A DNA stretch of 64,000 nucleotides from Loripinus fragilis. Taxonomy: Eukaryota > Mollusca > Bivalvia > Lucinida > Lucinidae. Below the pieces are notes generated by a model. That model did not search any database, was not told the origin of the DNA, and saw only the letters and a program-made list of their open reading frames with translations. Numbering within the stretch: position 1 is the stretch's first letter; each line of letters begins with the position of its first letter. The stretch lies in the NCBI GenBank assembly GCA_964019695.1, contig OZ026518.1:81711950-81775949 (forward strand), in the 5' to 3' direction. The position numbers were made by a program, and so were the translations under genes. Shown one piece after another: positions 1 to 10,434 of this stretch.

Positions 1-240
1 ATGACTACCCACACTTGAACTTTCGAAGTGAGCTGCATTAAGTGAATGGAAAAGTCATAGGTGATCCAAAAAAACGCTACAGTGAAAATATAGGCTCATA
101 TCAATCACTAGTGATTGATATCACTTTTTATTTGTTTTTGATATGCATTGATTTCACTGCTAAGTATAAACTATTATAGAGAATATTCTCAAGCTTAAAA
201 AATGGCCACCCTGATATTTATATAATATGGTAATGTTGTC
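1..240. other. Non-coding sequence with one perfect palindrome
   Basis: No gene is seen. A perfect 24-bp palindrome centred on ACTAGT lies at about 96-119. Nothing else stands out before the transposase relic. Confidence 0.4.
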
Positions 241-242
241 GT

Positions 243-580
243 TTGTTTGTAATTGGGGGCACACTTTCAGGCCAACGCTATGTGGATGAAGTCTTTCACC
301 CACATTTCCTGCCAATCTGTCAGATTGTTGGAAACAATTTTCTCTTACAGCAAGACATTGCCAGCATGCTTGCAATATGGCAAGGGACTGTTTCCAAGCT
401 GGTCATGTCATACCCCCTTGACTGGCCTTCTGGATCCCCAATCCACCACCTCTGGCATATTCAAGACCTGTGGGTACAGGACTTGTATCACATTATCCAA
501 ATCGCAACGCCATCTGGTTGACCAATGGCAACATATTCCAAAGGGGGAGGGGGTACAAATGGATACCCAAGCTTCTTCTA
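243..580 (+). pseudogene. Tc1/mariner transposase relic (C-terminal DDE part)
   Basis: Two overlapping frames together read like the last third of a Tc1/mariner transposase. The first (from 243) has the RYVDEV...PHFLPICQIVGNNFLLQQD stretch and then a degenerate DWPSGSPIHHLW, equivalent to the family's PWPARSPDLNPIEHLW. The second frame carries LVDQWQHIPKGE, like the C-terminal EEWNNIPQ block. The second catalytic Asp (in LQQD) is kept. The final acidic residue of the triad, normally in PIEHLW, is replaced by His, and the frame breaks at least once. The N-terminal DNA-binding domain is absent. This is an inactive fragment; the family assignment rests on motif order. Confidence 0.75.
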
Positions 581-840
581 AGCAAGCGCAAAAGGCTCAT
601 TATAAGAATGCATTAATAAATGTTGAGGTCATACAAGATATGACTTACAATACATATATATATATTTGTGATCATAACATGTTCATGTATATACTTATTT
701 TAACCAAAGCCAGTGAGAATTCGGGCGACCTTTTTATTAGCATGAGTATAGTTACCAGCGAGATGACCACCTACATATGGAAGTTACCTATAACAGAGAA
801 TGTGGTGCCATAGAGGCCATGAATAGCAAATTTCTTATCT
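581..840. other. Non-coding sequence, nothing recognised
   Basis: AT-rich sequence with a short (TA) run near 653-664. The open frame that continues from the transposase relic has no recognisable protein. Confidence 0.3.
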
Positions 841-843
841 TAC

Positions 844-885
844 CTTGTGTTTTATTGGTTTCTCTGAGTTCTTGTTTGTCTTCCT
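844..885 (-). CDS. Speculative 42-nt exon, acidic/basic peptide
   Basis: On the minus strand a pyrimidine-rich tract (CTATCTCACCCTAAC) and a CAG acceptor precede 885, and a good donor (ACAAG|GTAAGA) follows 844. Read in phase 1 the segment encodes EEDKQELRETNKTQ and leaves in phase 1, the phase used by the three internal NCOA6 introns far upstream. It could be a distal C-terminal exon of that gene, an exon of an unknown gene (an ATGATG lies just upstream), or chance. There is no homology support. Confidence 0.18.
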
Positions 886-1854
886 CTGGATGCATCATGT
901 GTGTTAGGGTGAGATAGGAAAATCCATCCCAAAGAACACTATTTGGCATTACGAGGCTTGCAGTCATGATCCTGAAGCACTGATTTTTCTATCCCATCCT
1001 CACACAAATAATTGATTCTTTTTCTAGCTTACCATTCAAGCTCACAGAAGTTTCTGAGTATGCAGAGATGTGGCATAATATGCTGATATGATTCCCTGGG
1101 TAAGATAACATGGGTAAGATATGAATTTCTAACCAGGCTATAATCTCAGAAATTCTTATCTGTTGTGAGAACTTTATTTTCTAAAATAGCGTTAAAAGAC
1201 ATATTTGGGACGTTAAAAATTCGCTACTAGAGTATGATTTACCTAGATCAGTAAACGACAGAGTGATTTCGGCATTTCACGAGGATTTTCTTTTCATTAA
1301 ACTTCACATATGCCAAGTTCCGCGAAAATAAAACCCTTGCGAAAATTTCCGAATTTACAGTATATACCGGTTAGAAGGTGGCAATCATGTTTTCTTTTTT
1401 TATTCTATCGACATAGATAAGAATTTAGGGATGAACAGCAGACTTCATTTTCGCTGTTTTTCTAGTGACCATATTTGCCATTTATAAATTCTAATCACCT
1501 GCTTCACATCTTCTTTATGATTATTTTTTGGCGTCACAATAAGCCACTTCCTGTGAAGTTAAATTAAAATTGGCAGTGTAAGTTGTCATTTAAGGCAAAT
1601 TACAATCGTTGATATAAAGTGAGCTTTACTATAAAACGTAGCCAGACTTCTAAGCAAAATCAATAGGGAGTTTGACTGTTAGCACGACTTCTATGGATTG
1701 TGAGTTAAGTCTTGCTTATTAATTTTTTTAAACCCTTTGTAGACAGTGGAATTTTCCATAACATTCGATGCAGCCAAGTGTATATATTGAGGTGTCAGTC
1801 ACATGCTATAATTTTCAAATCATATTGTATTTCTATCCTAAAGATCATTTGTCT
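886..1854. other. Non-coding sequence, nothing recognised
   Basis: AT-rich sequence without a convincing gene. Parts near 1190-1370 and 1640-1760 look like eroded repeats but no boundaries are clear. Confidence 0.3.
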
Positions 1855-1926
1855 AAGCAAACAGTGCAGAACCTGATGAAATGCTGCACTTGTGGCATTT
1901 CATCTGGGTCTTCACTGTTTGCTTAA
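1855..1926. repeat. Short hairpin repeat (CAAACAGTG type)
   Basis: Arms begin GCAAACAGTGCAGA and end in the inverse TCTTCACTGTTTGC, around an ATGAAATGC/GCATTTCAT inner stem. The same hairpin type recurs near 5055, 12900, 15565, 16318, 25627 and 31405. Confidence 0.6.
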
Positions 1927-2047
1927 GTACCTGTTTATGGGTTTTCAGGATATAAAAGAGTGTATAAGAAGCCAAAAAAGCAAGCCAAACTAATGCTGGC
2001 CACATTTTACGCACATATACAACAACTGAGTCATTTCAACTTGAGGG

Positions 2048-2115
2048 GACATATGAGCCACGACTTGTGATTTCCAACTATGTGGCATTTTGACAAGTGT
2101 AGACTCTTTCGTACT
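2048..2115. repeat. Half copy of the GAGCC..TTTCCAAC MITE
   Basis: Matches one end of the repeat seen whole at 26030, 34627 and 46440 (GAGCCACGACTTGTGATTTC, then CAACTATGTGG). It is cut off where the adjacent SINE begins. Confidence 0.5.
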
Positions 2116-2119
2116 CTAT

Positions 2120-2445
2120 ATTGTTTGTTTGTTTTTGTTGCTTTACGTCCCAAGTCAACAGCTATGGTCATCGCGGGACGGACAGTTCACCTAAGCACAC
2201 TTTTTCCTGGGCAGGCTTCAACAAGCGGTTAACCAGTAATTTGTGCACATACTTTCGCTTGTAACTGACAACAACCCTTCTTGAATGAATCAGCGGAAGG
2301 GAGGAGAATGACCGTTGAAATTATTTCATGATCAATCTCCACAAAAGTATGGGACAGGGCCGGGATCGAACTCGCGACCCCTGGATCTGCAGTCAGACAC
2401 GCATCTGTAGCCAGACACGTTACCGACTCAGCTACGCAGCCCGGT
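2120..2445 (-). repeat. tRNA-derived SINE
   Basis: On the minus strand a tRNA-like head spans about 2445-2360, with an A box (TAGCTGAGTCGG) and a B box (GAGTTCGATCCCGG). It is followed by a body ending in a TTTACGTCCC motif and short T/G-rich runs. The acceptor stem does not pair, so it is not a functional tRNA gene. Three related copies follow in the window. Confidence 0.65.
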
Positions 2446-2529
2446 TGTACTCTATATACTGCCAGACCCTCTTGCGAGTATTATCGGCAGGTGCACTTTG
2501 TACACTCGGGGTTGCAGGATGAAAGCCTA

Positions 2530-2730
2530 CAAGTAACCTTATCCTAATTACCGTATGGTTCTTTAACCTGCACAGGGGCTGACTTTCCCAGTACAGGGGA
2601 AATCCAGTGAAGGTCCTGATCGAAAGTGTGTTCGGACACCGAAATTTTCGCCGCAAGCGGGGATCGAAGCTGGGACCTCTAGCATCAGAGGCATGTGCCT
2701 AACCACTGAGCTACCACGAATCAACCGAGC
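2530..2730 (-). repeat. tRNA-derived SINE head
   Basis: The minus strand reads TGGTAGCTCAGTGGTTAGGC (A box) and later AGCTTCGATCCCCG (B box) between about 2722 and 2655. The flanking acceptor sequence does not pair. This is a SINE relic rather than a tRNA gene. Confidence 0.6.
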
Positions 2731-2989
2731 CTGTGCAGCCTAATATTGAAGCGATAAGAAAAGGCTCTGATCAGACTGCACTTATGCGCAGGCTGATCTG
2801 AGGCTTTGCTGGTTGCACAATCCGCATTGTTGTTTATCTCATTTTGCGGCTCATCATCTGGATTAATATTTTTTACTTAATTCTCAGTAAGAACATTAGT
2901 TACAGCACTCACTGGAAACATCTTGTTGAGGCTGTTCCAATTAGCCTTGCAACAAATGTTTCAATGAAACATAAGAAAGCTATGGTTAT

Positions 2990-3185
2990 TTTTGTTTGAT
3001 TTGATTCTTTACGTCCCATCAACAATCTTTCAGTTAAACAGGGACGGGTCTTCCTGGGTTGTACCAGTACTAAGCTAGGATAAATGTGTCTTGCTCAAGG
3101 ACCACACGGCAGTGACGCCGGTGAGGCTTGAACCTGCAGCCCCTCGGTCTCGAGTCAAGCACTCTACCACTGAGCTCCTTCATAT
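2990..3185 (-). repeat. tRNA-derived SINE
   Basis: Minus-strand A box GGAGCTCAGTGGTAGAG and B box GGTTCAAGCCTCACC at about 3180-3115, then a body containing CCTGGGTTGTACCAGTACTA and TTTACGTCCC. The same body occurs at 24590-24780. Confidence 0.7.
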
Positions 3186-3600
3186 ATGGTTATTTGGTTT
3201 ACAAAAAAGTTACCTAAATCTACAGGGATACAACAAGGTATATCAAAGGGAAATGAACAGTAAAATCATTTATTTCATAAACATTAAATTTACAATCTTG
3301 GGAGAAACTTGGAGAAACAAAAAAGGTAAAAACAATAAACACAGGATTCACTTTCAACATTTGTTTAAGCTACATGTAGTACATACATGGTGTTAGCAGA
3401 ACAGTCTTGCCCTGCTCAAGAATAACTGCAGTGTCCGCTTTCTATCCTTTTGTCAGCATGCAGATTTTATCCCAACCTTAACAGGAAATAAAAAAATGAG
3501 ATAAGGCTATAAACAATAGATTCCATGTTATCCTGTGATGATGTTTGTATAAAGTTTTGGGTTGGTTAGAAAGTAAGGACATAATTTTGAAAACTTGAAT
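3186..3600. other. Non-coding sequence, nothing recognised
   Basis: AT-rich sequence. The open frame running through it starts inside the SINE and has no recognisable domain. Confidence 0.3.
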
Positions 3601-3601
3601 A

Positions 3602-3812
3602 CAGTAAAACCTTTCTTGAACGGCCACTCAAAATTAGACAAAAACAAAGGTATTTAAGACAGATGGTAGCTAAATGCAGGTCGAAAGTATTGCAGAAATG
3701 TTCTTTCGGAGCATTCTGCAATACTTATGACCTGCATTAAGCCATAATCGGTCTTGAAAACCAATTTTTTTGTCTTTTGTGGGGTGGCCGCTTAAGACAA
3801 GTTTTACTGTAT
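3602..3812. repeat. ACAGTAAAACCT foldback MITE, copy 1
   Basis: Ends are ACAGTAAAACCT and its inverse GTTTTACTGT. The centre is a hairpin around AGCATTCTGCAATACT. Further copies are at 9415, 13970 and 14662. Confidence 0.7.
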
Positions 3813-3894
3813 TACTAAAATTTCAATGATTGAATCATGTAAATTTATGGGGTTTTGTAAATTGTTTAAACTGTAGAGACACAGCATACTGCAT

Positions 3895-4085
3895 AGGTGC
3901 AGATAAGCGAACTTTTTTATGCATAAAGTCATGATTATTTTCTTATCCATCAATTTAAACATGTGTTGGGTGCTCAAAAGAACCATCTCATTGAGAAGGT
4001 TCTTTTGAGCACCCACAACATATGTTTTGGTTGAGAAATAAAATATTTTTTTAATTACACACTGTTTATCTGGAGGCCTGTCAGC
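3895..4085. repeat. GGTGCTCAAAAGAACC hairpin MITE, copy 1
   Basis: A long inverted repeat whose core stem is GGTGCTCAAAAGAACC against GGTTCTTTTGAGCACC. It is flanked by TTATCCATCA on one side and GAGAAATAA on the other. This is the most abundant repeat of the window; about 14 copies can be found. Confidence 0.8.
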
Positions 4086-5022
4086 TGTACACATGCCGTG
4101 TAACAAAAGCCAGTATTAAAGCCAAGGCTGTAGGAGAATTGACTCGAGTTCTAGAAGTTGCACTATCTGCTATATTTGGGCTAGCTCACAAGATTTGAGT
4201 ACTTATCACGTATGCCTAAAATCATGCCTTAAACATACATTCACAGCTACCAAGTGGTGCTAGAAATCTGAATTTTGGATCAAAACTTCATCTACTTCAA
4301 TACATTGTGTATTGGAGCAGCAAAGGCTCTGGCTAGACAGCCTGTATGTGCAGGCTGGTCTGAGCTGTCGCTGCTTGCCCAAATCTCATGTACCGGCTCA
4401 TTTTTTTTTTTTTAGTGTGACCTGAAAGTCGTTTGAAACATGGTAAATGTGTTTTAAACCTGGCTAGTCTTTACAAACAAGAAAATAAAAATACCCCAAA
4501 ACATGCATATCATAAAAGTTCTAAAATAATGATATACATTGTCATGCTATGATAATCATTCTAAGCTAATCCTAATGATTAAATTTAGCTAGCTCATGAT
4601 ATTTTGGTACCCATCACATAAGAGAACAGCTAAGGCTTAAACAAGACTGTGCTTATGGTAGGCAGATCCAGAGGGGGAACAGGGGTCCGAACCCCCTCCC
4701 CCTTAAAAAAACACAAATAATATAGGGTTTAACTTTTCTTAGCAATACTGGTCTGGATCCCCTGAAAAGCCAAGCCAGTATTAAATGTTAGGCCATCATC
4801 CGCCCGCCAGCAAAAAGCCATTGAAATGGTGTTTCGCTGGTGGGTCAATGATGGCCCGCTTTTAATGGTATTTTGGACCCCTCTGACAAAACATTCTGTA
4901 TCCGCGCATGCTTATGCAGTCTCACCAGTCTTGGCTGCTCGGACACACCAATTAGTGACATAGATTTATGCTTTGGAAAAAATTAGGCCCATAGCCCCAC
5001 TAGATAGTAGCCTATATATGTT
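4086..5022. other. Non-coding sequence with a local inverted repeat
   Basis: No gene. A hairpin at about 4791-4856 pairs GGCCATCATCCGCCCGCCAG with its inverse. A C-rich patch lies near 4680. The rest is eroded repeat or unique sequence. Confidence 0.4.
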
Positions 5023-5026
5023 TTAA

Positions 5027-5247
5027 CCCTTTACCTTTCAACACTTTTGCAAACACAGCAGACCCAGATCAGGCAGCTCTTATAAGAGCTGCCTGATAAG
5101 GATCTACTCGGTTTGCTTATGGAAATATGATATATCTGATCTTACACTAGTGGACCTGACAAGTAATTTCTTTGAAAGTTTTTTTAATATAATTACATTG
5201 TATTCATAGTGGGTGGAGCAAAGCATGAATATTCATGAAATAAAGGG
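5027..5247. mobile_element. piggyBac-like MITE, TTAA flanked, copy 1
   Basis: Flanked by TTAA at 5023-5026 and 5248-5251. The ends are CCCTTTA and its inverse TAAAGGG. Length is 221 bp with no coding capacity. A TTAA duplication with CCC ends is the hallmark of piggyBac-mobilised elements. The interior holds a hairpin at about 5055-5110. Confidence 0.6.
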
Positions 5248-5343
5248 TTAATGGATGACTGTGTATATGCAGCAAGTTACATAACCTCATGATTTTGTTG
5301 CATGCCATCAACATATGCGCAAACCAGCCTGCATTTCCGCTAG

Positions 5344-5797
5344 AGCTGTCATAGATAAAAATTAGCTGTGATAGTGATACAGAAAATGAGATATCGATAT
5401 TGTTCCGAATTTTTTACAAAAGCTAAAACTTGTCATGAATTCACCACCTGAAGCCTTAAAAAACCCCTAAGAAAACGGTTGTCATGACTTTTAGCAGCTC
5501 TAATGCGAACCAATATCTGCCATTTTTCTGGATTTCTAAAAGAAAATGTCCCAATATCCCATTTCCAGACAAAACAAACAGCGATAAAAAGTGAATGTCT
5601 GCTTGATTATACTATGAATGTGTTGGCCATTATTAAGAAAGGACTAGAGGTTTTATAGTTTTAATCACTCATATACAAAAAGGGCAAAAAACAATAGTAA
5701 GGGTATATAAAAGTTGCATTTTAAACTTTTAAAAAATAATTTCAATACATTGATATGTATCGATATATCGCAATATTTCCTAATGACAGCTCTGGTT
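5344..5797. mobile_element. Possible hAT-like non-autonomous element
   Basis: Inverted ends AGAGCTGTCAT and ATGACAGCTCT bound a 450-bp AT-rich segment with GATATCGATAT motifs near both ends. Flanks ATTTCCGC and GTTTCCTC agree at 6 of 8 positions, which could be an eroded 8-bp duplication as hAT elements make. Confidence 0.4.
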
Positions 5798-5799
5798 TC

Positions 5800-6180
5800 C
5801 TCAGTCTGATCAGCGCTTTGTTATTCGCTCTCTGGAAAGTATACAATCTAATCTTTCAATGTTCTAGCTAGTCTCTGTAGTTGAACAGGCATGATCGAGT
5901 CTTATCAAAAACCTGGAGACAGGTTTTATAGTGTCGATGCTCTTTTGTTAGTTACATTCTTGCATAAATATCTTTGCGCATAGCTGTTTGAAGCCATTGT
6001 CAAATGAAAGAAAATCCATGTTCAAATCAAGAAATTTACATGCTGTTTGAACATGGGTTTTAACCCAACAATATGTGAAATGAGCCCCTTTCTTTCTTTC
6101 TATCTTTACTGGTTCGCTCATATATGAGCATTACACCCTAGTTGTTTGCATAACATTATACGGAAAGCGTTGCGGCCCAG
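5800..6180. repeat. Fragment of the GGCCTCGACGCGAG repeat and unlabelled sequence
   Basis: 5805-5935 resembles the repeat at 18650-18790 and 24400-24560 (CTGATCAGCGCTTTGTTATTCGC). The remainder holds nothing recognised. Confidence 0.35.
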
Positions 6181-6600
6181 ACTGATCATTTTGCCGATGC
6201 TTTTGTTTGCAAAAACGTTGCACGCAGTTATGACATTGTGAAGATGTTATGGCATTCAAAAGTTTATAGTTGATGGCATTTTGTTTAGAGACATCCAGTG
6301 TAAGAAAAGGATAATTTAATGTTTTAGTGGTGTTTCAGTGAGATTTTGGTTTGAATCCGGTAAAATATGAGAAAAGGATTACATGTTGTTTTTTTCATTG
6401 TATTAACACTTGCTGGGTCCTTCGGGAGATGTGTGAATATTCGGCCTGACGGCCTTATGTTCAAACAACTTCATCTGAACCCGGCAAATGTTAATGCATA
6501 TAAAAGCATGTATGATCCCTATATTACTAAGTGGTTTATGGATTTTAATACATAGTGTTACATCACTCCTACACCCAACATCATATGATTAAAGTAGTGA
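6181..6600. repeat. Foldback repeat with AACATTTGCCGGGT arms
   Basis: Contains inverted arms near 6400 and 6500 (TTAACACTTGCTGGGT against ACCCGGCAAATGTTAA) and a GC apex CGGCCTGACGGCC. A related foldback is at 25157-25258. A 62-codon open frame with a signal-peptide-like start lies wholly inside it and is not believed to be a gene. Confidence 0.5.
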
Positions 6601-6970
6601 CAGAAAAGTGTACTATTGGGTTATAAATTCTCCAGCTTTATTTCTTGCCAGTTAATTGTAACTTTTCGTTACATCAGTGTTTGGAAAATGACAATTCATT
6701 GGTGTAGTTAAGCTTAAAATGGATTCATTCTCAGCATCATTTGGAAACAGGTTATGATGGCTTAATAATGTTTTATTAAATTCTAAATCTTACGGGTATT
6801 AGTTTACTTCACATTACTTTATTATTACTTTTGAATTAAATTGGTTAAAATTTCTTAGCTTCTTGTCAGTTTTCTTTTCTAGTTACGCATTTCCCATTTC
6901 AAAATGCCCTCTAAGGATCAAAAGAATGAGGACTTGTCAAGCAGGGATGATTCCTGTTGTTTCACACATC
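6601..6970. other. Non-coding sequence, nothing recognised
   Basis: AT-rich, with no repeat boundary and no gene seen. Confidence 0.3.
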
Positions 6971-6974
6971 CAGT

Positions 6975-7190
6975 CAACACAGCCTCTTTTCATGCTCAAC
7001 TCAACATGAAATTTATCCTGCTCATAAATGTTAAAATGCCAACACATGTTAGCATTTTAACATTTATCAGCAGGATAAATCCAGCATCTGAGAAACTTAA
7101 ATCAAGAAAAACTTTTATTTTTCACCATTTTACATTTATGAGCAATTGAAATTTCATGTTCACTTGAATTGAGCATGAATTTCTTTTTAT
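6975..7190. repeat. TTATCCTGCTCATAAATG foldback MITE, copy 1
   Basis: A central near-perfect hairpin pairs TTTATCCTGCTCATAAATG with its inverse around an ACATGT centre. Outer arms carry CATGCTCAACTCA and TGAATTGAGCATG. Copies 2 and 3 lie at 13212 and 20878. Confidence 0.7.
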
Positions 7191-7334
7191 GTTCTCGGAC
7201 CCTGGGCAACATTACTGTCCTTATAGACCCTTGGCCGCGCTACTTCTATTGAGGCATTGTCACAAAGAATTGGTCATTCTCAATTGCTATCTGCTTTAGT
7301 ATACATTTTCACAATAAAAGCACCGCAAGCACTG

Positions 7335-8530
7335 CGTAATACCCCGCCACTGCTGGGGGCACCAAAAGTTATTTTGTGAGATATATAATGCCTAAATAGC
7401 AACAGAACTGAGATAGACAGTGATATGACGTCCTTAGTCACAATATGTAACCTTTGATGGTCAACATATCTGTGAAGTTTCATTCTGATACTCCATAAAG
7501 TAAATGAACTACAGGTCAAAAACCATTTTTCAAATCAATCAAGGGCGGATAACTCATGAACTGGAAAGGTAAGGGTGACGGTCCTTACTAAAAATATGTA
7601 ACCTTTGACGTTCAACATATCTGTGAAGTTTCATTCAGATATTCCATATAGTAAATGAACTACAGGTCAAAAACCATTTTTCAGATCAATCAAGGGTAGA
7701 TAACTCATGAACTGGAAAGGTAAGAGTGAAGATCCTTAGTCACAATATGTAACCTTTGATGATCAACATATCTGTGAAGTTCCATTCAGATATTCCATAT
7801 AGTAAATGAACTACAGGTCAAAAACCATTTTTCAGATCAATCAAGGGCAGATAACTCATGAACTGGAAAGGTTAGAGTGATGGTTCTTTGTCACAGTATG
7901 TAACCTTTGATCTGAAACATATCTGTAAAGTTTCATTTAAATATTCCACATAGTAAAGGAACTACGGGTAAAAAATTTTTTTTAATTCAATCAAGGGCGG
8001 ATAACTCACAAACGGGAAAGGTAAGAGTGACGGTTCTTAGTCACAATATGTTACCTTTGATGTGAAACATATCTGTGAAGTTAGATTCAGATATTCCACA
8101 TAGTAAAGGAACAATAGGTCAAAAACCTTTTTTCAGACCTATCAAGGGCGGATAACTCACAAACTGGGAAGGTCAGAGTGACGGTCCTTAGTCACAATAT
8201 GTAACCTTTCATGTGCAACATATCTGTGAAGTTTCATTCAGATATCATGAATAGTAAAGGAATAACAGGCCAGAAACCATTTTTCCAATACGAAAAAGGG
8301 CAGTAACTCCGTTAAAAATGGACGGATTTTGCCCATTAACAATCCCACACCACTCATCGCCGATAACAATATGTATGCAAAATTTGAAAAAATTCCATGA
8401 ATAAATACTCAAGTTATCGATCGGAAATGGTGAGCACGGACGGACGGACGGACAGACGGACGGACAGACGGACGGACAGACACCGAAGGGTATAACATAA
8501 TACCTCGCCACTAAAGTGTGGCGGGGTATA
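7335..8530. mobile_element. Repeat element with about 150-bp internal tandem units and CCCCGCCAC ends
   Basis: The left end reads AATACCCCGCCACT and the right end GTGGCGGGGTATA, an inverted pair. The interior holds about five and a half copies of an approximately 150-bp unit; the anchor CAACATATCTGTGAAGTT recurs about every 150 bp between 7448 and 8230. A (GGAC)n tract at 8435-8482 precedes the right end. No transposase is present, so this is probably a non-autonomous element with an amplified core. Confidence 0.6.
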
Positions 8531-8810
8531 AAAAGTACAATGTATGAATTTTCAAAAAAAATTATTGTTAACTAAGCAGGAGAGGGGATAGGGATTTAAG
8601 GGCCCAAATGAGTACAGGAAGAATTTCAGAAAGTTAGTTGTATGTTAATATCAGTTCTTAGGCCAACCTTACTATTGTATTATCCCCTTACCCCACCAAA
8701 TCAAAACAAGAAGTGTTGGTCAGTTTGAAAATACATTTGATTCACAAAATGTAGGAAAATTATATTAATTATATAAAGAATGTCACAAGCGCGTGAATTG
8801 CTTCATATCA

Positions 8811-9000
8811 GGCCTCCAGATAAGAGTATGTATTGGAAAATTATTTTCTTTATTTCTCATCCAAAACATATGTTGTGGGTACACAAAAGAACCATCTCAA
8901 TGAGACAGTTCTTTTGAGCACCCAAACTACATGTTTAAATTGATGGGTAAGAAAATAATTAACATTTTACGCAAATAAAATTTCCTTATCTGGATTGATG
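8811..9000. repeat. GGTGCTCAAAAGAACC hairpin MITE, copy 2
   Basis: Inverse orientation, with ends AGATAAGAG and CTTATCTGG and the core stem intact around GAACCATCTC. Confidence 0.75.
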
Positions 9001-9010
9001 ATTTCGTTAA

Positions 9011-9178
9011 CCCTTAAAGGCCTTTACATGCTATGTTATTTTGCATGTTTTTTTTTTTTTTTTCTAATTCTTTTTGTTTTTGTCAGTTAAAATTTACAGT
9101 AGCATTAGTTATCTACAGCATTTCATGTGGGTCTTCACTGTTTGCCAAGCCTGTTTTCAGGTTTCTAGTATAAAAGGG
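9011..9178. mobile_element. piggyBac-like MITE, TTAA flanked
   Basis: TTAA at 9007-9010 and 9179-9182 bound a 168-bp segment that starts CCCTTAAAGG and ends AAAAGGG. It includes a poly-T run and half of a CACTGTTTGC hairpin. Confidence 0.5.
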
Positions 9179-9414
9179 TTAATATTCATTTCAATGATAA
9201 AAAAATAATTTCCAACTCGTGGAGGCAGGGCCCAGTTTAAATGGGTTGGGTGGATAAGGAGAAATGATAAAAATCTTGGCCTTGTGTAAATAAATTTCAT
9301 AAGAAGGGTATCAGAAGAGCTATGTCAGGAGATAGTGGTACTTTCTTTTAACTTTCTTTCAAATCATTTTTCAAGTATACAGCTTTTTTTTTAAATTGAA
9401 AAATGGAGATGTAC

Positions 9415-9614
9415 AGCAAAACCTGTGTAAAACTGCCACTCTAAAAAATAGTTTTCAAGAACAATTATCGCTTAATGCAGGTCAAAAGTATTGCAGAATG
9501 CTCCAAGGGGAGCATTCTGCATTACTTTAGATGTTCATTAAGCTACCATTTGTCATTAAGACCTTTGTTTTGTCTATTTTTGAATGGCCGTTTTCGTGTA
9601 CACAGGTTTTACTG
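9415..9614. repeat. ACAGTAAAACCT foldback MITE, copy 2
   Basis: Inverted ends (ACAGCAAAACCTGTG and ACAGGTTTTACTG) and the AGAATGCTCC/GGAGCATTCT central stem as in copy 1. Confidence 0.65.
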
Positions 9615-9782
9615 CATTTATTAAAACCACTCCCTGAAAACGTTTGCTGTGGTGCCAATTATAAGCCTCTCATTGAGCCATTAGATGTGAAAATTCAGCG
9701 ACAACCTTTGATGAAACTGAAACCTGGTCACCCATCATGTTATAAGTACCAATTTCCAAACTAACTGACTCAACTATAGTGA

Positions 9783-10018
9783 CACATGGGTGAAAATTCA
9801 AAATTTTTAAAATCCTGAACTTTAGAAATTCAAATTTTAAAACTTGCAGGATGCTTACAAAAACAAACAATTTCAAACTTAAATGATTAAATGTGTTTAG
9901 ATAATTAAAAAAAATAGTCAAAGAACCTATTATAATCTCCCTAATTCAGCATTTTGAGGCTGACTTTCAGTCTCATAATCCTGAATTCAGGATTAATCCT
10001 GAAAGCTTTCACCCATGT
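9783..10018. repeat. ACATGGGTGAAA MITE, copy 1
   Basis: Inverted ends ACATGGGTGAAA and CTTTCACCCATGT. The interior carries TTCAGCATTTTGAGGCTGAC and two ATCCTGAA/TTCAGGAT stems. Whole or partial copies are at 10872, 15012, 36502/37905 and 41364. Confidence 0.75.
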
Positions 10019-10213
10019 TTACCAACCTATGAGATACTGGTACTTATTGCATGTCTTCAAAATCAGACTTTTATTCAACCCTTGTAGTACTGCACCCAAA
10101 TTTATCCTTTTTCGAAACAGTGTAGATCCAGATCAGCTGGCTTCTGACAAAGCCATCTGATCAGAATCCATACCGTTATCTACTCTAATTGAAAAGACAT
10201 GCTTACAACTTAA

Positions 10214-10434
10214 CCCTTTACTCCATAATAGTGCCTTTTGGCGCCGTTGAAATATCATGTATTTGAAAATATTATGGAAAATGGAGCATTTGCTTTTTTG
10301 GAGCAAATGCTCCATTTTCCATAATATTTTCATAAGTATTCAAAAGATAACTTAAACTTTTCTTGAATATTTTCAATGTTGTCTAAAAATAGAAAATGAT
10401 GTTATGATCTAAAAATAGCCTATGGAGTAAAGGG
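10214..10434. mobile_element. piggyBac-like MITE with a perfect internal hairpin, copy 2
   Basis: TTAA at 10210-10213 and 10435-10438. Inverted ends CCCTTTACTCCATA and TATGGAGTAAAGGG. Length 221 bp, the same as the 5027 copy. The middle (10267-10333) is a near-perfect hairpin of about 30-bp arms starting GAAAATATTATGGAAAATGG with a tiny loop. Confidence 0.75.

Noticed and set aside
253..813. 186-codon frame as an intact gene
   Set aside because: It is a frameshifted Tc1/mariner transposase relic that runs on into unrelated sequence.
2360..2443. tRNA gene on the minus strand
   Set aside because: A and B boxes are present but the acceptor stem does not pair and the body continues as a SINE.
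2655..2722. tRNA gene on the minus strand
   Set aside because: Same reason; it is a tRNA-derived SINE head.
6367..6555. 62-codon frame with a signal-peptide-like N-terminus
   Set aside because: It lies wholly inside a foldback repeat related to 25157-25258, and the hydrophobic stretch is repeat sequence.
8245..8511. 88-codon frame with a CPSVCPSVCPSV pattern
   Set aside because: The pattern is a translation of the (GGAC)n tract at the end of a repeat element.
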